From Fibrobacter sp. UWB13 (GTDB lineage Bacteria; Fibrobacterota; Fibrobacteria; Fibrobacterales; Fibrobacteraceae): 64,000 nt of DNA. Of the stretch, positions 17,815 through 26,577 are shown piece after piece. Both the position numbers and the translations under genes were made by a program. The notes beneath the pieces were generated by a model that was not told the DNA's origin, made no database searches, and saw nothing but the letters and a program-made list of their open reading frames with translations. Where the stretch lies: NCBI RefSeq assembly GCF_900177805.1, contig NZ_FXAX01000001.1, positions 1,674,001-1,738,000 of the forward strand, in the 5' to 3' direction. How positions within the stretch are numbered: position 1 is the stretch's first letter; each line of letters opens with the position of its first letter.

Positions 17815-18624
17815 TTAAAAAGTCAACGACTCCGCCGAAATATTCTCCATTCCAAAGCGAAAAGCGCCTTTTTTGAAGAATTCTGCGGTATCAGTCGTCA
17901 AATAATGCACGGAACCGCCCTTCGAAAGCCGATTTTCCATGTCCACATGGCGCTTGAGGTAGTCCAAAGTCTTGTCGGCGACGATATCGCCCTGGACCAC
18001 CAAGCGGACGTGCGGTGGAAGAGCGACCCGAATTTCATCCTCGAGGAGCGGGTAATGCGTGCAGGCCAGTAAAACTGTATCGATTTCAGGGTCAGCCGCA
18101 AGCAGCTGGTCCACGTCCTTTTTCACGAAGAATCGGGCGCCCTCGGTCCCGCGTTCGCCGTATTCCACGAGAGGCACCCACATCGGGCAGGCGTGCTGCG
18201 TCACCTTCAAGTTCGGGAAAAAGTGGCTGATTTCAAGGACATAGCTGTTCGAAGAGACCGTCCCCGCGGTGGCGAAAATGCCAATATGCCCCGTCTTCGA
18301 GAAGTTTCCAATCTCTTCGGCGGTCGGACGGACAATGCCCAAGACGCGACGGTCCGGGAATTCAACCGGGAGCACCTGCTGCTGGATGCTGCGAAGCGCT
18401 TTTGCCGATGCCGTGTTGCAAGCGAGAATCACCAGCGGGCATCCGCGGTGGAAAAGTTCACGCACGGACTGGAGCGTGTAGCGGTAAATCGTCTCGAAAC
18501 TGCGGGAGCCATACGGTGCACGAGCGTTATCCCCCAAATACAGGTAATCGTACTGCGGGAGCGTGTGGCGAAGCTTCTGCAGAATGGTAAGTCCGCCAAA
18601 ACCAGAATCAAAGACGCCGATCAT
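17815..18624 (-). CDS. murI: Glutamate racemase
   Basis: Interconverts L- and D-glutamate to supply D-Glu for peptidoglycan. The 269 residues show the N-terminal FDSGFGG loop, DNARAPYGSR, the first catalytic cysteine in LACNTASAKALR and the second in LLACTHYPLL. The open frame extends upstream to 18684, but ATG 18624 starts the conserved sequence and has GGAAG upstream. It overlaps the end of the helicase/PlsC ORF by 17 bases on the same strand, so it is probably translated from the same mRNA. Length is typical. Confidence 0.96.
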   Translation of the reverse strand: MIGVFDSGFGGLTILQKLRHTLPQYDYLYLGDNARAPYGSRSFETIYRYTLQSVRELFHRGCPLVILACNTASAKALRSIQQQVLPVEFPDRRVLGIVRPTAEEIGNFSKTGHIGIFATAGTVSSNSYVLEISHFFPNLKVTQHACPMWVPLVEYGERGTEGARFFVKKDVDQLLAADPEIDTVLLACTHYPLLEDEIRVALPPHVRLVVQGDIVADKTLDYLKRHVDMENRLSKGGSVHYLTTDTAEFFKKGAFRFGMENISAESLTF

Positions 18625-20908
18625 AAGCTTCTTCCATCTTGCCGCGGACGTACGGGAGCAGTTCATGGCGCGGGTCCATCGCATCGCCGCCGTGAGTTTT
18701 CTTGAATTCGACCGTATCTATCGGTTCGAGAATCTTGATGTTGACCGGGTGATGCTTGGAATCCTTGCGGTGTTCCCAAAGCAAGTCGGAACCACGAGTG
18801 ACCATCGGCAATATAATTGCGTTTGCCTCGACGGCAAGTCTAAAGCAACCGCTCTTGAAAGCGACCATGCCATCGCGCTTGCTGCGGGTACCTTCCGGGA
18901 AAATGAAGAGTCTCGGCATCTTGCCCGACTGGATAGCCTTTTGGATAATCGCGGCGCCGCCGCCCTTTTCGCGGTCGATAAAGACGCAACCGAGCTTGTG
19001 CATCCAGAAGTTCAGAATCGGGATGCGCTGCAACTGAGTCTTCGCGATAAAGCCCACGGTTCGCTGCAAGGCAAGGAACGCGAGCGGGATATCCAGGTAC
19101 GAACGGTGGTTGCCCATCACGAACACCGGGCGAGTCCAGTCCACTTTCGCAAGTTGCGCCTGGTCTTCAATCGTCAAATCCACACGCAAGACCTTCATGC
19201 AGAAGCGGGAGAAGACCTGCACCTTTTCTTCAAGCCAAGGATCCAAGTCTTTACGACGGAAAATGTACATGAATGCAATCTTGAAAATATATTCGAGCAT
19301 AAACGCAAAAATTCTTGCCGCTCCATATATCCTAAATAACATAACTGGCATATTACACTCTGTTTTTGAATTTTCCCTGGGCAAAAAACGAGACCGTTTG
19401 AGTTTCGTCAGGCGCCCTTTCCAATATCTACGTTTGCAATATAGCAAAACCAAAAAAGATTCAGCCCGCGTGACCCCGACGTAAAACAATCGGCGTTCCT
19501 CATCGAGCTGTTTTTGACGTTCCTTACGCGTGCCCAAGCACGAACCCGGCGTAAGCCCCTCGGACATTCCCGCATAATAGACCACCGCATACTGGAGCCC
19601 CTTGGACGCATGGACCGTTTCCACATGGATTCCATTTTCAAGGACTTCGCCCTCCCCCTCTACGTTACCCGCCTCCGACACGACCGTCCCTGCGATCGGG
19701 AGATGCGCATCGCGAAGCGCTTCTTCGTAATATAGGCGTTGCCTATTATAGCGCACGAGGATTGCAAAGTTTTTCCATTGGAGGTCATAACTTTCGCGGA
19801 GCAACTTGATGCTCGTGATGATTTTTTGCATTTCTTCGACAGGGTCTTCACTCACCCAGATTTCGGGTTCACGGTTTTCCTTAAAAATCGGCGAGCCACC
19901 CGAACCATTCATATTACCCGCACGCAAGACCTTCCGCAAGTGGATAGGCTTGTTTTCAAAAATCCTATTCGAAAAATGTAAAATATTCGCGACCGAACGA
20001 TAATTCCATTCCAAGCGAATCAGAGAGCTCTCCTTGAAGTCATCGCGGAAACGGTTGATATTCCCGATATCGGCCCCACGGAATCCGTAAATGGCCTGGT
20101 CGTCATCGCCCACGACAAACAGCGACTTGCGTTCACCTAGTAGCGCCTTGACAAGCCGATACTGCGACGGGTTGATGTCCTGATATTCATCGACAAGTAT
20201 TTCGGTCCATTGATTTTGGAAATAGGCACGCGCCGACTCATGATTTTCGAGCAGATTAATTACCTGGTAGATGAGGTCTTCGAAGACAACTTGCCCCGAT
20301 TCCAAAATGCGATTGCGCAATGGCTCAAGTTTTTTGAGGAGCTTCGCGGGATGCGCATCCGAGAAAAGTTCTTCGCGCGAGAAGCGGAATTTTCGACCGC
20401 CGACTTTCGCGAGTTCCTGCATAAAAGTCTTGTCCGCCGATTCCGTCGGGACCGGCATTTTCTTGAATCCGACAAGTTCGTACGCAAGGCAAGATCTGCA
20501 AGCGCCCACTGCACTTATCCTCCCGACCTCAGCCGTCATCCCGTCCCCTGTTGTCATCCCGGATTTATTCCGGGATCGCCATTCCTCATCATGTCCAACA
20601 GGAATCTTAGATTTAAGAATAAACAGTGCAAGCGAGTGGAACGTGCAGAGCCGCACTCCGGCATTCGGGAAGAGCTTTTGCACACGTTCCCGCATTTCAG
20701 CAGCCGCCTTCGCCGTGAACGTGAGCGCCAAGATTTTCTCCGGCTCAATGCCCGACATAATCCGGTACTGGATTCGCTTGGTCAAGACCGAAGTCTTTCC
20801 CGAGCCTGCCCCTGCTAGAATTAAAAGTTGTCCGTTCTTTTCATGATCGTGGAGTACCGCTGCACGTTGGTCGGAGTTCAATCCGACCAAAAGACTTTCT
20901 ACATCCAT
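18608..20908 (-). CDS. UvrD/Rep-like helicase joined in frame to a PlsC-type acyltransferase
   Basis: One 766-codon frame. Residues 1-519 form a compact superfamily 1 helicase: Walker A AGAGSGKTS, LTFTAKAAAEMRER, DEExx-like LVDEYQDIN, VVGDDDQAIYGFRGAD, the NYRS motif, VHASKGLQY and LFYVGVTRA. Residues 520-766 are a full PlsC/LPLAT domain with NHRSYLD (the HX4D motif carried as NHRSYLD) and FPEGTRSKR, which acylates lysophosphatidate. No stop or frameshift separates them. A separate plsC start is possible at ATG 19351 (MPVMLFRIYG), but its ribosome-binding site is poor. Residues about 105-125 are coded by a REP-like palindrome (20531-20577). It is followed by murI. Confidence 0.8.
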   Translation of the reverse strand: MDVESLLVGLNSDQRAAVLHDHEKNGQLLILAGAGSGKTSVLTKRIQYRIMSGIEPEKILALTFTAKAAAEMRERVQKLFPNAGVRLCTFHSLALFILKSKIPVGHDEEWRSRNKSGMTTGDGMTAEVGRISAVGACRSCLAYELVGFKKMPVPTESADKTFMQELAKVGGRKFRFSREELFSDAHPAKLLKKLEPLRNRILESGQVVFEDLIYQVINLLENHESARAYFQNQWTEILVDEYQDINPSQYRLVKALLGERKSLFVVGDDDQAIYGFRGADIGNINRFRDDFKESSLIRLEWNYRSVANILHFSNRIFENKPIHLRKVLRAGNMNGSGGSPIFKENREPEIWVSEDPVEEMQKIITSIKLLRESYDLQWKNFAILVRYNRQRLYYEEALRDAHLPIAGTVVSEAGNVEGEGEVLENGIHVETVHASKGLQYAVVYYAGMSEGLTPGSCLGTRKERQKQLDEERRLFYVGVTRAESFLVLLYCKRRYWKGRLTKLKRSRFLPRENSKTECNMPVMLFRIYGAARIFAFMLEYIFKIAFMYIFRRKDLDPWLEEKVQVFSRFCMKVLRVDLTIEDQAQLAKVDWTRPVFVMGNHRSYLDIPLAFLALQRTVGFIAKTQLQRIPILNFWMHKLGCVFIDREKGGGAAIIQKAIQSGKMPRLFIFPEGTRSKRDGMVAFKSGCFRLAVEANAIILPMVTRGSDLLWEHRKDSKHHPVNIKILEPIDTVEFKKTHGGDAMDPRHELLPYVRGKMEEAYDRRL
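20531..20577. repeat. REP-like palindrome inside a coding region
   Basis: ATCCCGG / CCGGGAT (20556-20562, 20570-20576) with a preceding GTCATCCCG copy. This is the GTCATCC...GGGAT type of short dispersed bacterial repeat. It encodes part of the helicase insert between motifs Ib and II without breaking the frame. Confidence 0.65.
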
Positions 20909-20928
20909 ATTTTCATATAAGCAGCTAG

Positions 20929-20953
20929 ATCCTTCGACTACGCTCAGGATGAC
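20929..20953. repeat. REP-like element
   Basis: CCTTCGACTACGCTCAGG followed by ATGAC, a dispersed-repeat type seen again at 21029-21056 and, in its CGCTACGCTCA core, at 29151-29162. It lies just upstream of the helicase start. Confidence 0.6.
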
Positions 20954-21028
20954 ACTACTGTTTTAGCGTTCCTTTTTAACGCTGGTTCATATAATAATGG
21001 ATATAAGTAACGGATATAGCAAACTATT

Positions 21029-21056
21029 GATCCCGTCGCTACGCTCCAGGATGACC
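21029..21056. repeat. REP-like element supplying the end of the flippase gene
   Basis: TCGCTACGCTCCAGGATGAC variant. On the minus strand it encodes the last four residues (HPGA) and the TAG stop of the 21039-22055 gene. Confidence 0.6.
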
Positions 21057-22055
21057 TTTCGCGGAGTCTACCGGCGTAGGCTTCTGCCCCACCAAAAAAG
21101 CGACCGCGCCAAACAAGCTCAAAATCAAACTTACAAAATAAGCGAGCAACTGAATCACAACCGATTCAAGTCCAGGCACGCCTGCACGCGCAAAAAGCGA
21201 CTGTGCCAAAAATTCACGTGGACCAAAACCGCCAATCGAAATCGGGAGCGCACTCACAATGGCGACAAGCGGAATGTAATAGAAGTACCAAGACATCGAG
21301 AGGTTCACGCCCACCGCAATCCCGCAGAAAAAGTGCACAAAGATGCGGAGCGACTGCGTGACCATCGAAAGGCAAATGATGTTAATCCAGAGTTTTTTTG
21401 AACGGAACTTTTGGAAACGGTCAAACATGCGGAGGAGTCGCGTCTCAAATTTCTCGGGCAGCACCTTCCCTGCCATGCGGCAGAAGAACTTGCCAATGCG
21501 ACGGCTCAAAAGCCCTGCAAACATCACACAGAAGCCAAGGAAAATCCAGACGGACGGCCACATGAACGCACGCTGTTCCGGATCGTGAATAAAGAACAAG
21601 GCTCCCACGCCAAGAGCAAACAACGTGATAAAGAAAAGTCCAAACAAGCGGTCAAACACCGTTGCCGTAAAGCCCGCGCCAACCGTATCTTGCCCGCCCT
21701 GCACGCGGATGTCGTAAACCTTCTTGACATCACCGCCGACGTTCCCCGGCATAAAGTTGTTGAAGAACAGACCCACGTGATAAAGCTTGAGGAGCCTAGC
21801 GTACTTGAGGCGAACGCCCTGCTTTTCGAGCAAAAGCTTCCACTGGAAGCAAGCGGTAAAGTTCGAAACCGCGAGACAAAGGAGTGCAAGCACAAGCGGG
21901 AAAACGCTGTTTTTCTTGAACAAGTTATAGAGGTCGCCAACATCCCATTCCGGGTCGCTTACAATGTTACGATAGACAAAGTAAGCAGGAACGAGCGTTA
22001 CCACCAGCTTTAAGCAAAAAACAATTACCGATTTGAGCTTCGGATTCAACATCAT
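21039..22055 (-). CDS. LPG-synthase-type membrane protein, putative flippase
   Basis: A 338-residue integral membrane protein with about eight hydrophobic segments and the family motifs NNFMPGNVGGDVKKVYD, SISIGGFGPREF-like PISIGGFGPREFLA and a hydrophobic last helix. It is of the AglD/MprF-N (UPF0104) type, which acts on lipid-linked glycans. The start ATG 22055 overlaps the upstream GT4 stop as ATGA; the frame's longer form (22070) is less likely. The last four codons and stop come from a REP-like sequence, so the natural C-terminus may have been changed by that element. It ends the operon 24003-21039. Confidence 0.87.
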   Translation of the reverse strand: MMLNPKLKSVIVFCLKLVVTLVPAYFVYRNIVSDPEWDVGDLYNLFKKNSVFPLVLALLCLAVSNFTACFQWKLLLEKQGVRLKYARLLKLYHVGLFFNNFMPGNVGGDVKKVYDIRVQGGQDTVGAGFTATVFDRLFGLFFITLFALGVGALFFIHDPEQRAFMWPSVWIFLGFCVMFAGLLSRRIGKFFCRMAGKVLPEKFETRLLRMFDRFQKFRSKKLWINIICLSMVTQSLRIFVHFFCGIAVGVNLSMSWYFYYIPLVAIVSALPISIGGFGPREFLAQSLFARAGVPGLESVVIQLLAYFVSLILSLFGAVAFLVGQKPTPVDSAKGHPGA

Positions 22056-23218
22056 TTTCGTACGCTCCAATCAACCGTACGTTCCAACAATTCCAATGTT
22101 TCGCGGGCAGAATTTTCCCAGCTGAACGATTCGGCATAACGCTTGGCATTCTTGCCAAGACTTGCGCGCAGTTCAGCATCGCTATAAATTTTTTCCATGG
22201 CAGAAGCGCACGCGGCCGCATCTCCCGACGGGAACAGAATTCCCGTCTCGCCGTCACGGACGCTATCGCAGAGTCCCGGCACATCCGACGCAATCGTCGT
22301 CTTGCAGAGCTGCGCCGCTTCCATCACCGTAAGGCCCCAGCCTTCCTTGTAGCTCGTCTGCAACAGCGCAAGCGAAGACGAAAGCAGTTCGTACTTGCGA
22401 GCAGCAGGCACAAAACCCGTCAGTTCCACCTTGCCATCCAGGCCGTGCGATTTAATCCAGGCCGGAAGCTTTTTCAAAAGCGGACCACCGCCCACGACAT
22501 ACAGCTTGACTTCAGGGTGTGACTTCGAGAATTTCTCAAACGCTTCAAGCGCCGTCCAGATTCCCTTGTAACGATGCACGCGAGAAAGCCAGATGAAATA
22601 CGGATTCACCGCACTCGTTGCGGGATTCGCCGCCATCTCACTAGATTCTGCAGTACCTGTCGCGAGGTCCGCGCATCCCGGGAAATTCGGCTTTTCAGAA
22701 CCGTTATAAATCACGGAAATTCGGCTTTCGTCCACGCCGATTTCGGCGAGTTCTTTTTTTGTACTCGGACTCACCACGACAAACGGCTGCGTACGGTAAA
22801 AGAACGGGATAATCCGCTCAAAGAACCAAACCATAAACGCAATCGGGAAAATCGCTTCGGCAAAAATCGACTTGCGCCACAAGTGATGCATCTGCACCAG
22901 GAGCGGCTTGCGGACGAACCAGTGGGCAAAGACCGGTAACTTGTTCAAATCTTCAACAACAACATCAAAGTTGAATTCGCAGTCGAGTTTCTTCAGATTC
23001 AGCGCTACCGTGAGCTGGAACATCAAATCGCCACCCTTGCGGATGACCTGAATTCCATCGACAACTTCGCGTTCCTTTGCGCCCGGAAACGACGTCGTAA
23101 ACAGGACCACCGTGTGGCCCATTTCTACAATCTTTCCGAAAATGCGATGCAAATGCTTTTCGGCGCCGCCGGCAGCCGGATGCATGCGATCCCGGTAATT
23201 TACGACGAGAATTTTCAA
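22052..23218 (-). CDS. GT4-type glycosyltransferase
   Basis: A 388-residue GT-B enzyme. The N-terminal acceptor-binding motif is HPAAGGAEKHLHR, and the donor site near the C-terminus reads SYKEGWGLTVMEAAQLCKTTIA. A WLSRVHRYKG segment marks the donor domain. It probably adds a sugar to a lipid-linked or surface glycan on the cytoplasmic face. It sits eight bases after the methyltransferase gene and overlaps the flippase gene by four, so the three form one transcription unit with a shared task. The 24-base TCTGCAGTACC...region near 22650 codes for a Ser/Ala-rich loop (TAESSEMAANPATSA) unlike the rest. Confidence 0.9.
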   Translation of the reverse strand: MKILVVNYRDRMHPAAGGAEKHLHRIFGKIVEMGHTVVLFTTSFPGAKEREVVDGIQVIRKGGDLMFQLTVALNLKKLDCEFNFDVVVEDLNKLPVFAHWFVRKPLLVQMHHLWRKSIFAEAIFPIAFMVWFFERIIPFFYRTQPFVVVSPSTKKELAEIGVDESRISVIYNGSEKPNFPGCADLATGTAESSEMAANPATSAVNPYFIWLSRVHRYKGIWTALEAFEKFSKSHPEVKLYVVGGGPLLKKLPAWIKSHGLDGKVELTGFVPAARKYELLSSSLALLQTSYKEGWGLTVMEAAQLCKTTIASDVPGLCDSVRDGETGILFPSGDAAACASAMEKIYSDAELRASLGKNAKRYAESFSWENSARETLELLERTVDWSVRK

Positions 23219-23226
23219 GCAATCAC

Positions 23227-24003
23227 CTAAGGCTTACGACCGATCACGCCAATGCAAAGCTGCGTGTAGTGCATCACCGGCACGGACTGGAGGCTATCCA
23301 AAATCTTGTCCTTAATCTTCTGGTAGGCCGTTCCATCGAGCGGATACTTCGGGAGTTCAATACCGAACTTGAAGCAGAGTTCGCGCAGAATGCGGTAGTA
23401 AAGATTCGGGCGCATCCAGTCGCCATAAGCATAAACACATTCGAAGCCTGCGTCACGCATAAGCGTCTTGAGCTGACCCATCGTGAACTGTTTTTCCCAA
23501 CCGGCAAACCACTTGTCGAGCGCAATCAAGATATGCTTGATAATCGTATACGGGTGGACCGTCTGCGGGACATCGCAAAGGCAGCAACCGCCGTGCTTGA
23601 CGATGCGGAAGTTCTCTTGCAAGAGCGGGAGCGAATCCTTGAAATGTTCGGCCAAGCCCTGATGGAACACCAAGTCAAAAGTGTTGTCTGGGAACGGGGA
23701 CTTGAAAGCGTCGCCACGAACCAAGTGCAAATTCTTGAGACCTTCACTCTCGCGGAGCGAATTGACAATTTTCAAGCTATTGTCGGCAAAATCGAGAACA
23801 TAGACATCGGCGCCCAAACGAGCGAGTTCAGCACTGTCGCGACCGGTACCTGCACCGACCTCAAGCACCTTCAGGCCCTCAAGCTTAAAATTCTTCTTAA
23901 TAGCTTCTATAATAGACGGCGAAGACGGATAGACTTTGTCCATGTCGTTCTTGCGCTGCCAAAAACGGTTCCATACGGATTGATCAGGCTCTTTTATTGA
24001 CAT
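23227..24003 (-). CDS. Class I SAM-dependent methyltransferase
   Basis: A 258-residue methyltransferase with motif I VLEVGAGTGRDS, the acidic YVLDFADNS, and the post-motif segment DLVFHQGLAEHF. The C-terminal half holds a hydrophobic patch rich in Trp/Tyr (MRPNLYYRILREL) that may face a lipid substrate. The substrate is not known. It is the first gene of an operon with the GT4 gene (8-base gap) and the flippase gene. Upstream, 24004-24060 is A-rich with no obvious terminator. Its 3' neighbours mirror the 14261-17007 cluster. Confidence 0.88.
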   Translation of the reverse strand: MSIKEPDQSVWNRFWQRKNDMDKVYPSSPSIIEAIKKNFKLEGLKVLEVGAGTGRDSAELARLGADVYVLDFADNSLKIVNSLRESEGLKNLHLVRGDAFKSPFPDNTFDLVFHQGLAEHFKDSLPLLQENFRIVKHGGCCLCDVPQTVHPYTIIKHILIALDKWFAGWEKQFTMGQLKTLMRDAGFECVYAYGDWMRPNLYYRILRELCFKFGIELPKYPLDGTAYQKIKDKILDSLQSVPVMHYTQLCIGVIGRKP

Positions 24004-24302
24004 AACGGGGATAATATATGAAAAAATGAGAGTAGGAAGTAGGAAATAGGAAGTTAGAAGTGGGTTATTAGTCAGTAGTCATTGGTCAACGGTGTATTCC
24101 AAAATGAAACACAGGGCTTTACATTTTCTATTCGGCTAGAGTAGATTGCCTCGTTCAACTTGTCACTTTTTGAAAAATTTGTTATATTTTTACGACATTT
24201 TTACAAAATTACGACAGAAATATTGGACATCCACGGCTCCGAAAACCGCGAAACCGACATTTAAAGGACTTTTTGTAAAAAATTTGGAAAATTTTACACA
24301 AT
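24004..24302. other. Intergenic region between the methyltransferase operon and the sigma factor gene
   Basis: About 300 bases with no ORF that I support. The first part holds a degenerate TTAGTCAT tract (24056-24092, TTATTAGTCAGTAGTCATTG). The second part is very AT-rich with tandem TTTTTACGACA words (24189-24220) and several TATATT-like boxes, so an ordinary sigma-70-type promoter could also lie here. Confidence 0.5.
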
Positions 24303-24318
24303 TGGCACGCAACTTGCT
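24303..24318 (+). promoter_or_regulatory. Perfect sigma-54 consensus promoter
   Basis: TGGCACG-CAAC-TTGCT matches the RpoN consensus TGGCACG-N4-TTGCW at every position, with GG and GC at the correct spacing. The predicted start would be near 24329, leaving a 26-base leader before the sigma factor ATG at 24355. Confidence 0.65.
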
Positions 24319-24354
24319 TTAAAAAAGCGATATTATAAGGGCAAGGTTTTTAAA

Positions 24355-25167
24355 ATGCATATTGATTCTACCGATACCACTCTCAAAAGATACCTAGAAG
24401 ACATCCGTCGTACCGCACCCCTATCACGCGAAGAAGAACAGATTCTTTTCCAGAAAGCTAAAGAAGGCGACAAAATCGCCCGTAAAAAACTGATTTCTGC
24501 AAACATGCGTTTTGTGCTCAAAGTCGCCATCCAGTACCGTGGCTGCCCGATTCCGCTTCCGGACTTGGTCAGCGAAGGCGCTATGGGTCTCGTCCGCGCA
24601 ATCGAATCCTTCGAACACACCCGTGGTCTTAAATTCATCAGTTACGGCGTTTGGTGGATCAAGGCATATATTACCCGAGCCATTAACGAACAGGGCAACC
24701 TCATCCGCTTGCCGGCAAACCAGCACCTCCGCGTGCGTAAGGCTTTGCACGAACAATCCCGCGGTAAGGAAATCAACGAAGAAATCCGTGAATTGATCCA
24801 AATCGGTCAGCGCGGTGTTTCGTTCGATAGCCCGCTCAAGGCTGACTCCAAGGCTACTTACGCCGAAGTCCTCCCGGACAGTGGAGCATCGAACCCGGAA
24901 GCCGATTCCGAAATCCAGAGCGTCGAAGCTTTGGCTCGTGACCTCATGGAACAGCTCCCGGAACGCGAAGCCCGAGTCATCACCGGCATTTTCGGCATCA
25001 ACCAGGAAGCTCCGCAGACTCTCCGCGAAGTGGGCGAATCCATGAACATCTCCCACGAACGTGTGCGTCAGTTGCGTGACCAGGCTCTCCGCCGTATCCG
25101 CAAGTACAATAGCAAGGACTTCTTGCAAGAAAAGAAGGACGCATTCTTGGCTGCGATTAATAAGTAG
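24355..25167 (+). CDS. rpoD: RNA polymerase primary-type sigma factor (RpoD/SigA family)
   Basis: A 270-residue sigma-70 family protein with regions 1.2 to 4.2 and no region 1.1. Region 2 includes RFVLKVAIQYRG, GAMGLVRAIESFEHTRG and the DNA-melting FISYGVWWIKAYITRAI. Region 3 starts at RLPANQHLRVRKAL. Region 4 contains LPEREARVITGIFGI and the helix-turn-helix EVGESMNISHERVRQLRDQALRRIR. It directs the polymerase to promoters; its short form is like the primary sigma factors of Bacteroidota and relatives, but an alternative group 2 sigma cannot be ruled out. It is monocistronic with a terminator at 25205, and a sigma-54 consensus lies directly upstream. Confidence 0.93.
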   Translation: MHIDSTDTTLKRYLEDIRRTAPLSREEEQILFQKAKEGDKIARKKLISANMRFVLKVAIQYRGCPIPLPDLVSEGAMGLVRAIESFEHTRGLKFISYGVWWIKAYITRAINEQGNLIRLPANQHLRVRKALHEQSRGKEINEEIRELIQIGQRGVSFDSPLKADSKATYAEVLPDSGASNPEADSEIQSVEALARDLMEQLPEREARVITGIFGINQEAPQTLREVGESMNISHERVRQLRDQALRRIRKYNSKDFLQEKKDAFLAAINK

Positions 25168-25204
25168 TAAGCCGAGAGTCGCGCTCAAAACACAAAACTT
25201 TTCC

Positions 25205-25233
25205 AAGCCCGCCGCAAGCGGGCTTCTCTTTTT
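25205..25233 (+). terminator. Terminator of the sigma factor gene
   Basis: AAGCCCGC / GCGGGCTT (25205-25212, 25218-25225) followed by CTC and five T. Confidence 0.9.
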
Positions 25234-25245
25234 ATGGGGAAAACG

Positions 25246-26406
25246 CTACCGGCAGGCGTTCAGCACGTCAGTCACGACGCTATCCATGAAGATCCAGCCG
25301 CGGTCGACAAGTTTCAAAATTTTGCCATCGAACGTTGCAAATCCTTTCTTGACCCACGGTTCATAGCCATCTGGCGAAACAGAAATTCCGTCAGCAGCAA
25401 GCGCGTTCAGATCGAGACCAGAGCGTTGGCGTAGCGAGAGCCATACGCGCTCCGTCAGGATGTCATTTTCATCTAGATCGTCGTAAGTCAGGGATGCATC
25501 AGGCGAATCCGCATTCACGTAATCGCGCCAACGCGGATACATCTCTGGAGCGCAAAAACGGCGACCATCAAAATAGCTGTGCGCCCCCGGCCCAAAGCCA
25601 ATATACTCGCCGCGATTCCAGTAGTTCATATTATGCAAGCTTTCATCGCCCGGCTGAGCAAAATTCGAGACTTCGTAACGCGCGAAGCCTTTTTTCTCAA
25701 GAATCTCGACGCCACCAAGATACATCGGCTCGTACAAGCTCTCGTCAATTTTTTCTTCACCACGCGATACGCGACCGCCCAAAAGCGTCCGCTCGCCCAC
25801 ATTCAATCCGTAAAAGCTCAAGTGCCCAAGCGGAAAGCCCGACAAACGGTCCACATCTTTCAAGAAAGAATCTACCGATTGCCCCGGCAAATCAAACATC
25901 AAATCCGCCGACACTTTAGCCTGCGGAAGCGAGGTCAACAACCGCAGCGCTTCAAACCCACGTTCCACCGTATGCCTGCGACCAATGCGGTCCAAGAGCG
26001 TTTGCGAAAACGTCTGGAGTCCAAGACTAAAGCGACGCACACCGCACGAGAGCGCCGTCTGCACAGATTCTTCGGTACACGATTCTGGATTGAATTCCAT
26101 CGAGACTTCATCGAGAGCATCTACGCGAACGCCACATTCACCAAGTACAGCGAAAATTCGCTCCAGACACGCGCTCGGCAAAATCGACGGCGTCCCGCCG
26201 CCAAGATAAAGCGTTCGTGCTTGCGAAAGAACGTTTTGAGGAGATCCCGAATGTAATACAGGATGTGCCGCCACAAAAGCACGGATTTCACGCTCCAACA
26301 AGCCAACATACTCCTCGAACAGTCGAGCATTCGCAGGCATCACGCGGAAGTCGCAATAATCGCAAATCTTCGTGCAAAACGGAACGTGAATATAAATACC
26401 GAACAT
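25246..26406 (-). CDS. hemW: Radical SAM protein HemW (heme chaperone)
   Basis: A 386-residue radical SAM enzyme. The cluster motif is PFCTKICDYCDF (CxxxCxxC) at the N-terminus after IYIHVPF, followed by YLGGGTPS, FSLGLQTFS and the C-terminal HemN-type domain (ILTERVWLSLRQRSGLDL). HemW delivers heme to apoproteins; older annotation calls it oxygen-independent coproporphyrinogen oxidase. The CxxxCxxC with Phe after it fits HemW rather than HemN. The start at 26406 (MFGIYIHV) is chosen over a TTG at 26436; there is no clear ribosome-binding site. It is convergent with the sigma factor gene, 12 bases past that gene's terminator. Confidence 0.92.
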   Translation of the reverse strand: MFGIYIHVPFCTKICDYCDFRVMPANARLFEEYVGLLEREIRAFVAAHPVLHSGSPQNVLSQARTLYLGGGTPSILPSACLERIFAVLGECGVRVDALDEVSMEFNPESCTEESVQTALSCGVRRFSLGLQTFSQTLLDRIGRRHTVERGFEALRLLTSLPQAKVSADLMFDLPGQSVDSFLKDVDRLSGFPLGHLSFYGLNVGERTLLGGRVSRGEEKIDESLYEPMYLGGVEILEKKGFARYEVSNFAQPGDESLHNMNYWNRGEYIGFGPGAHSYFDGRRFCAPEMYPRWRDYVNADSPDASLTYDDLDENDILTERVWLSLRQRSGLDLNALAADGISVSPDGYEPWVKKGFATFDGKILKLVDRGWIFMDSVVTDVLNACR

Positions 26407-26504
26407 AGAACTACAATAAACGAAATTTTTCCGCAAAAATATAACTTTTTTCGTCCTACCCCCTTTACAATCGGAATTTTTATTTTTATAATTGGGTCAC
26501 CCTC

Positions 26505-26570
<66 letters not shown>

Positions 26571-26577
<7 letters not shown>

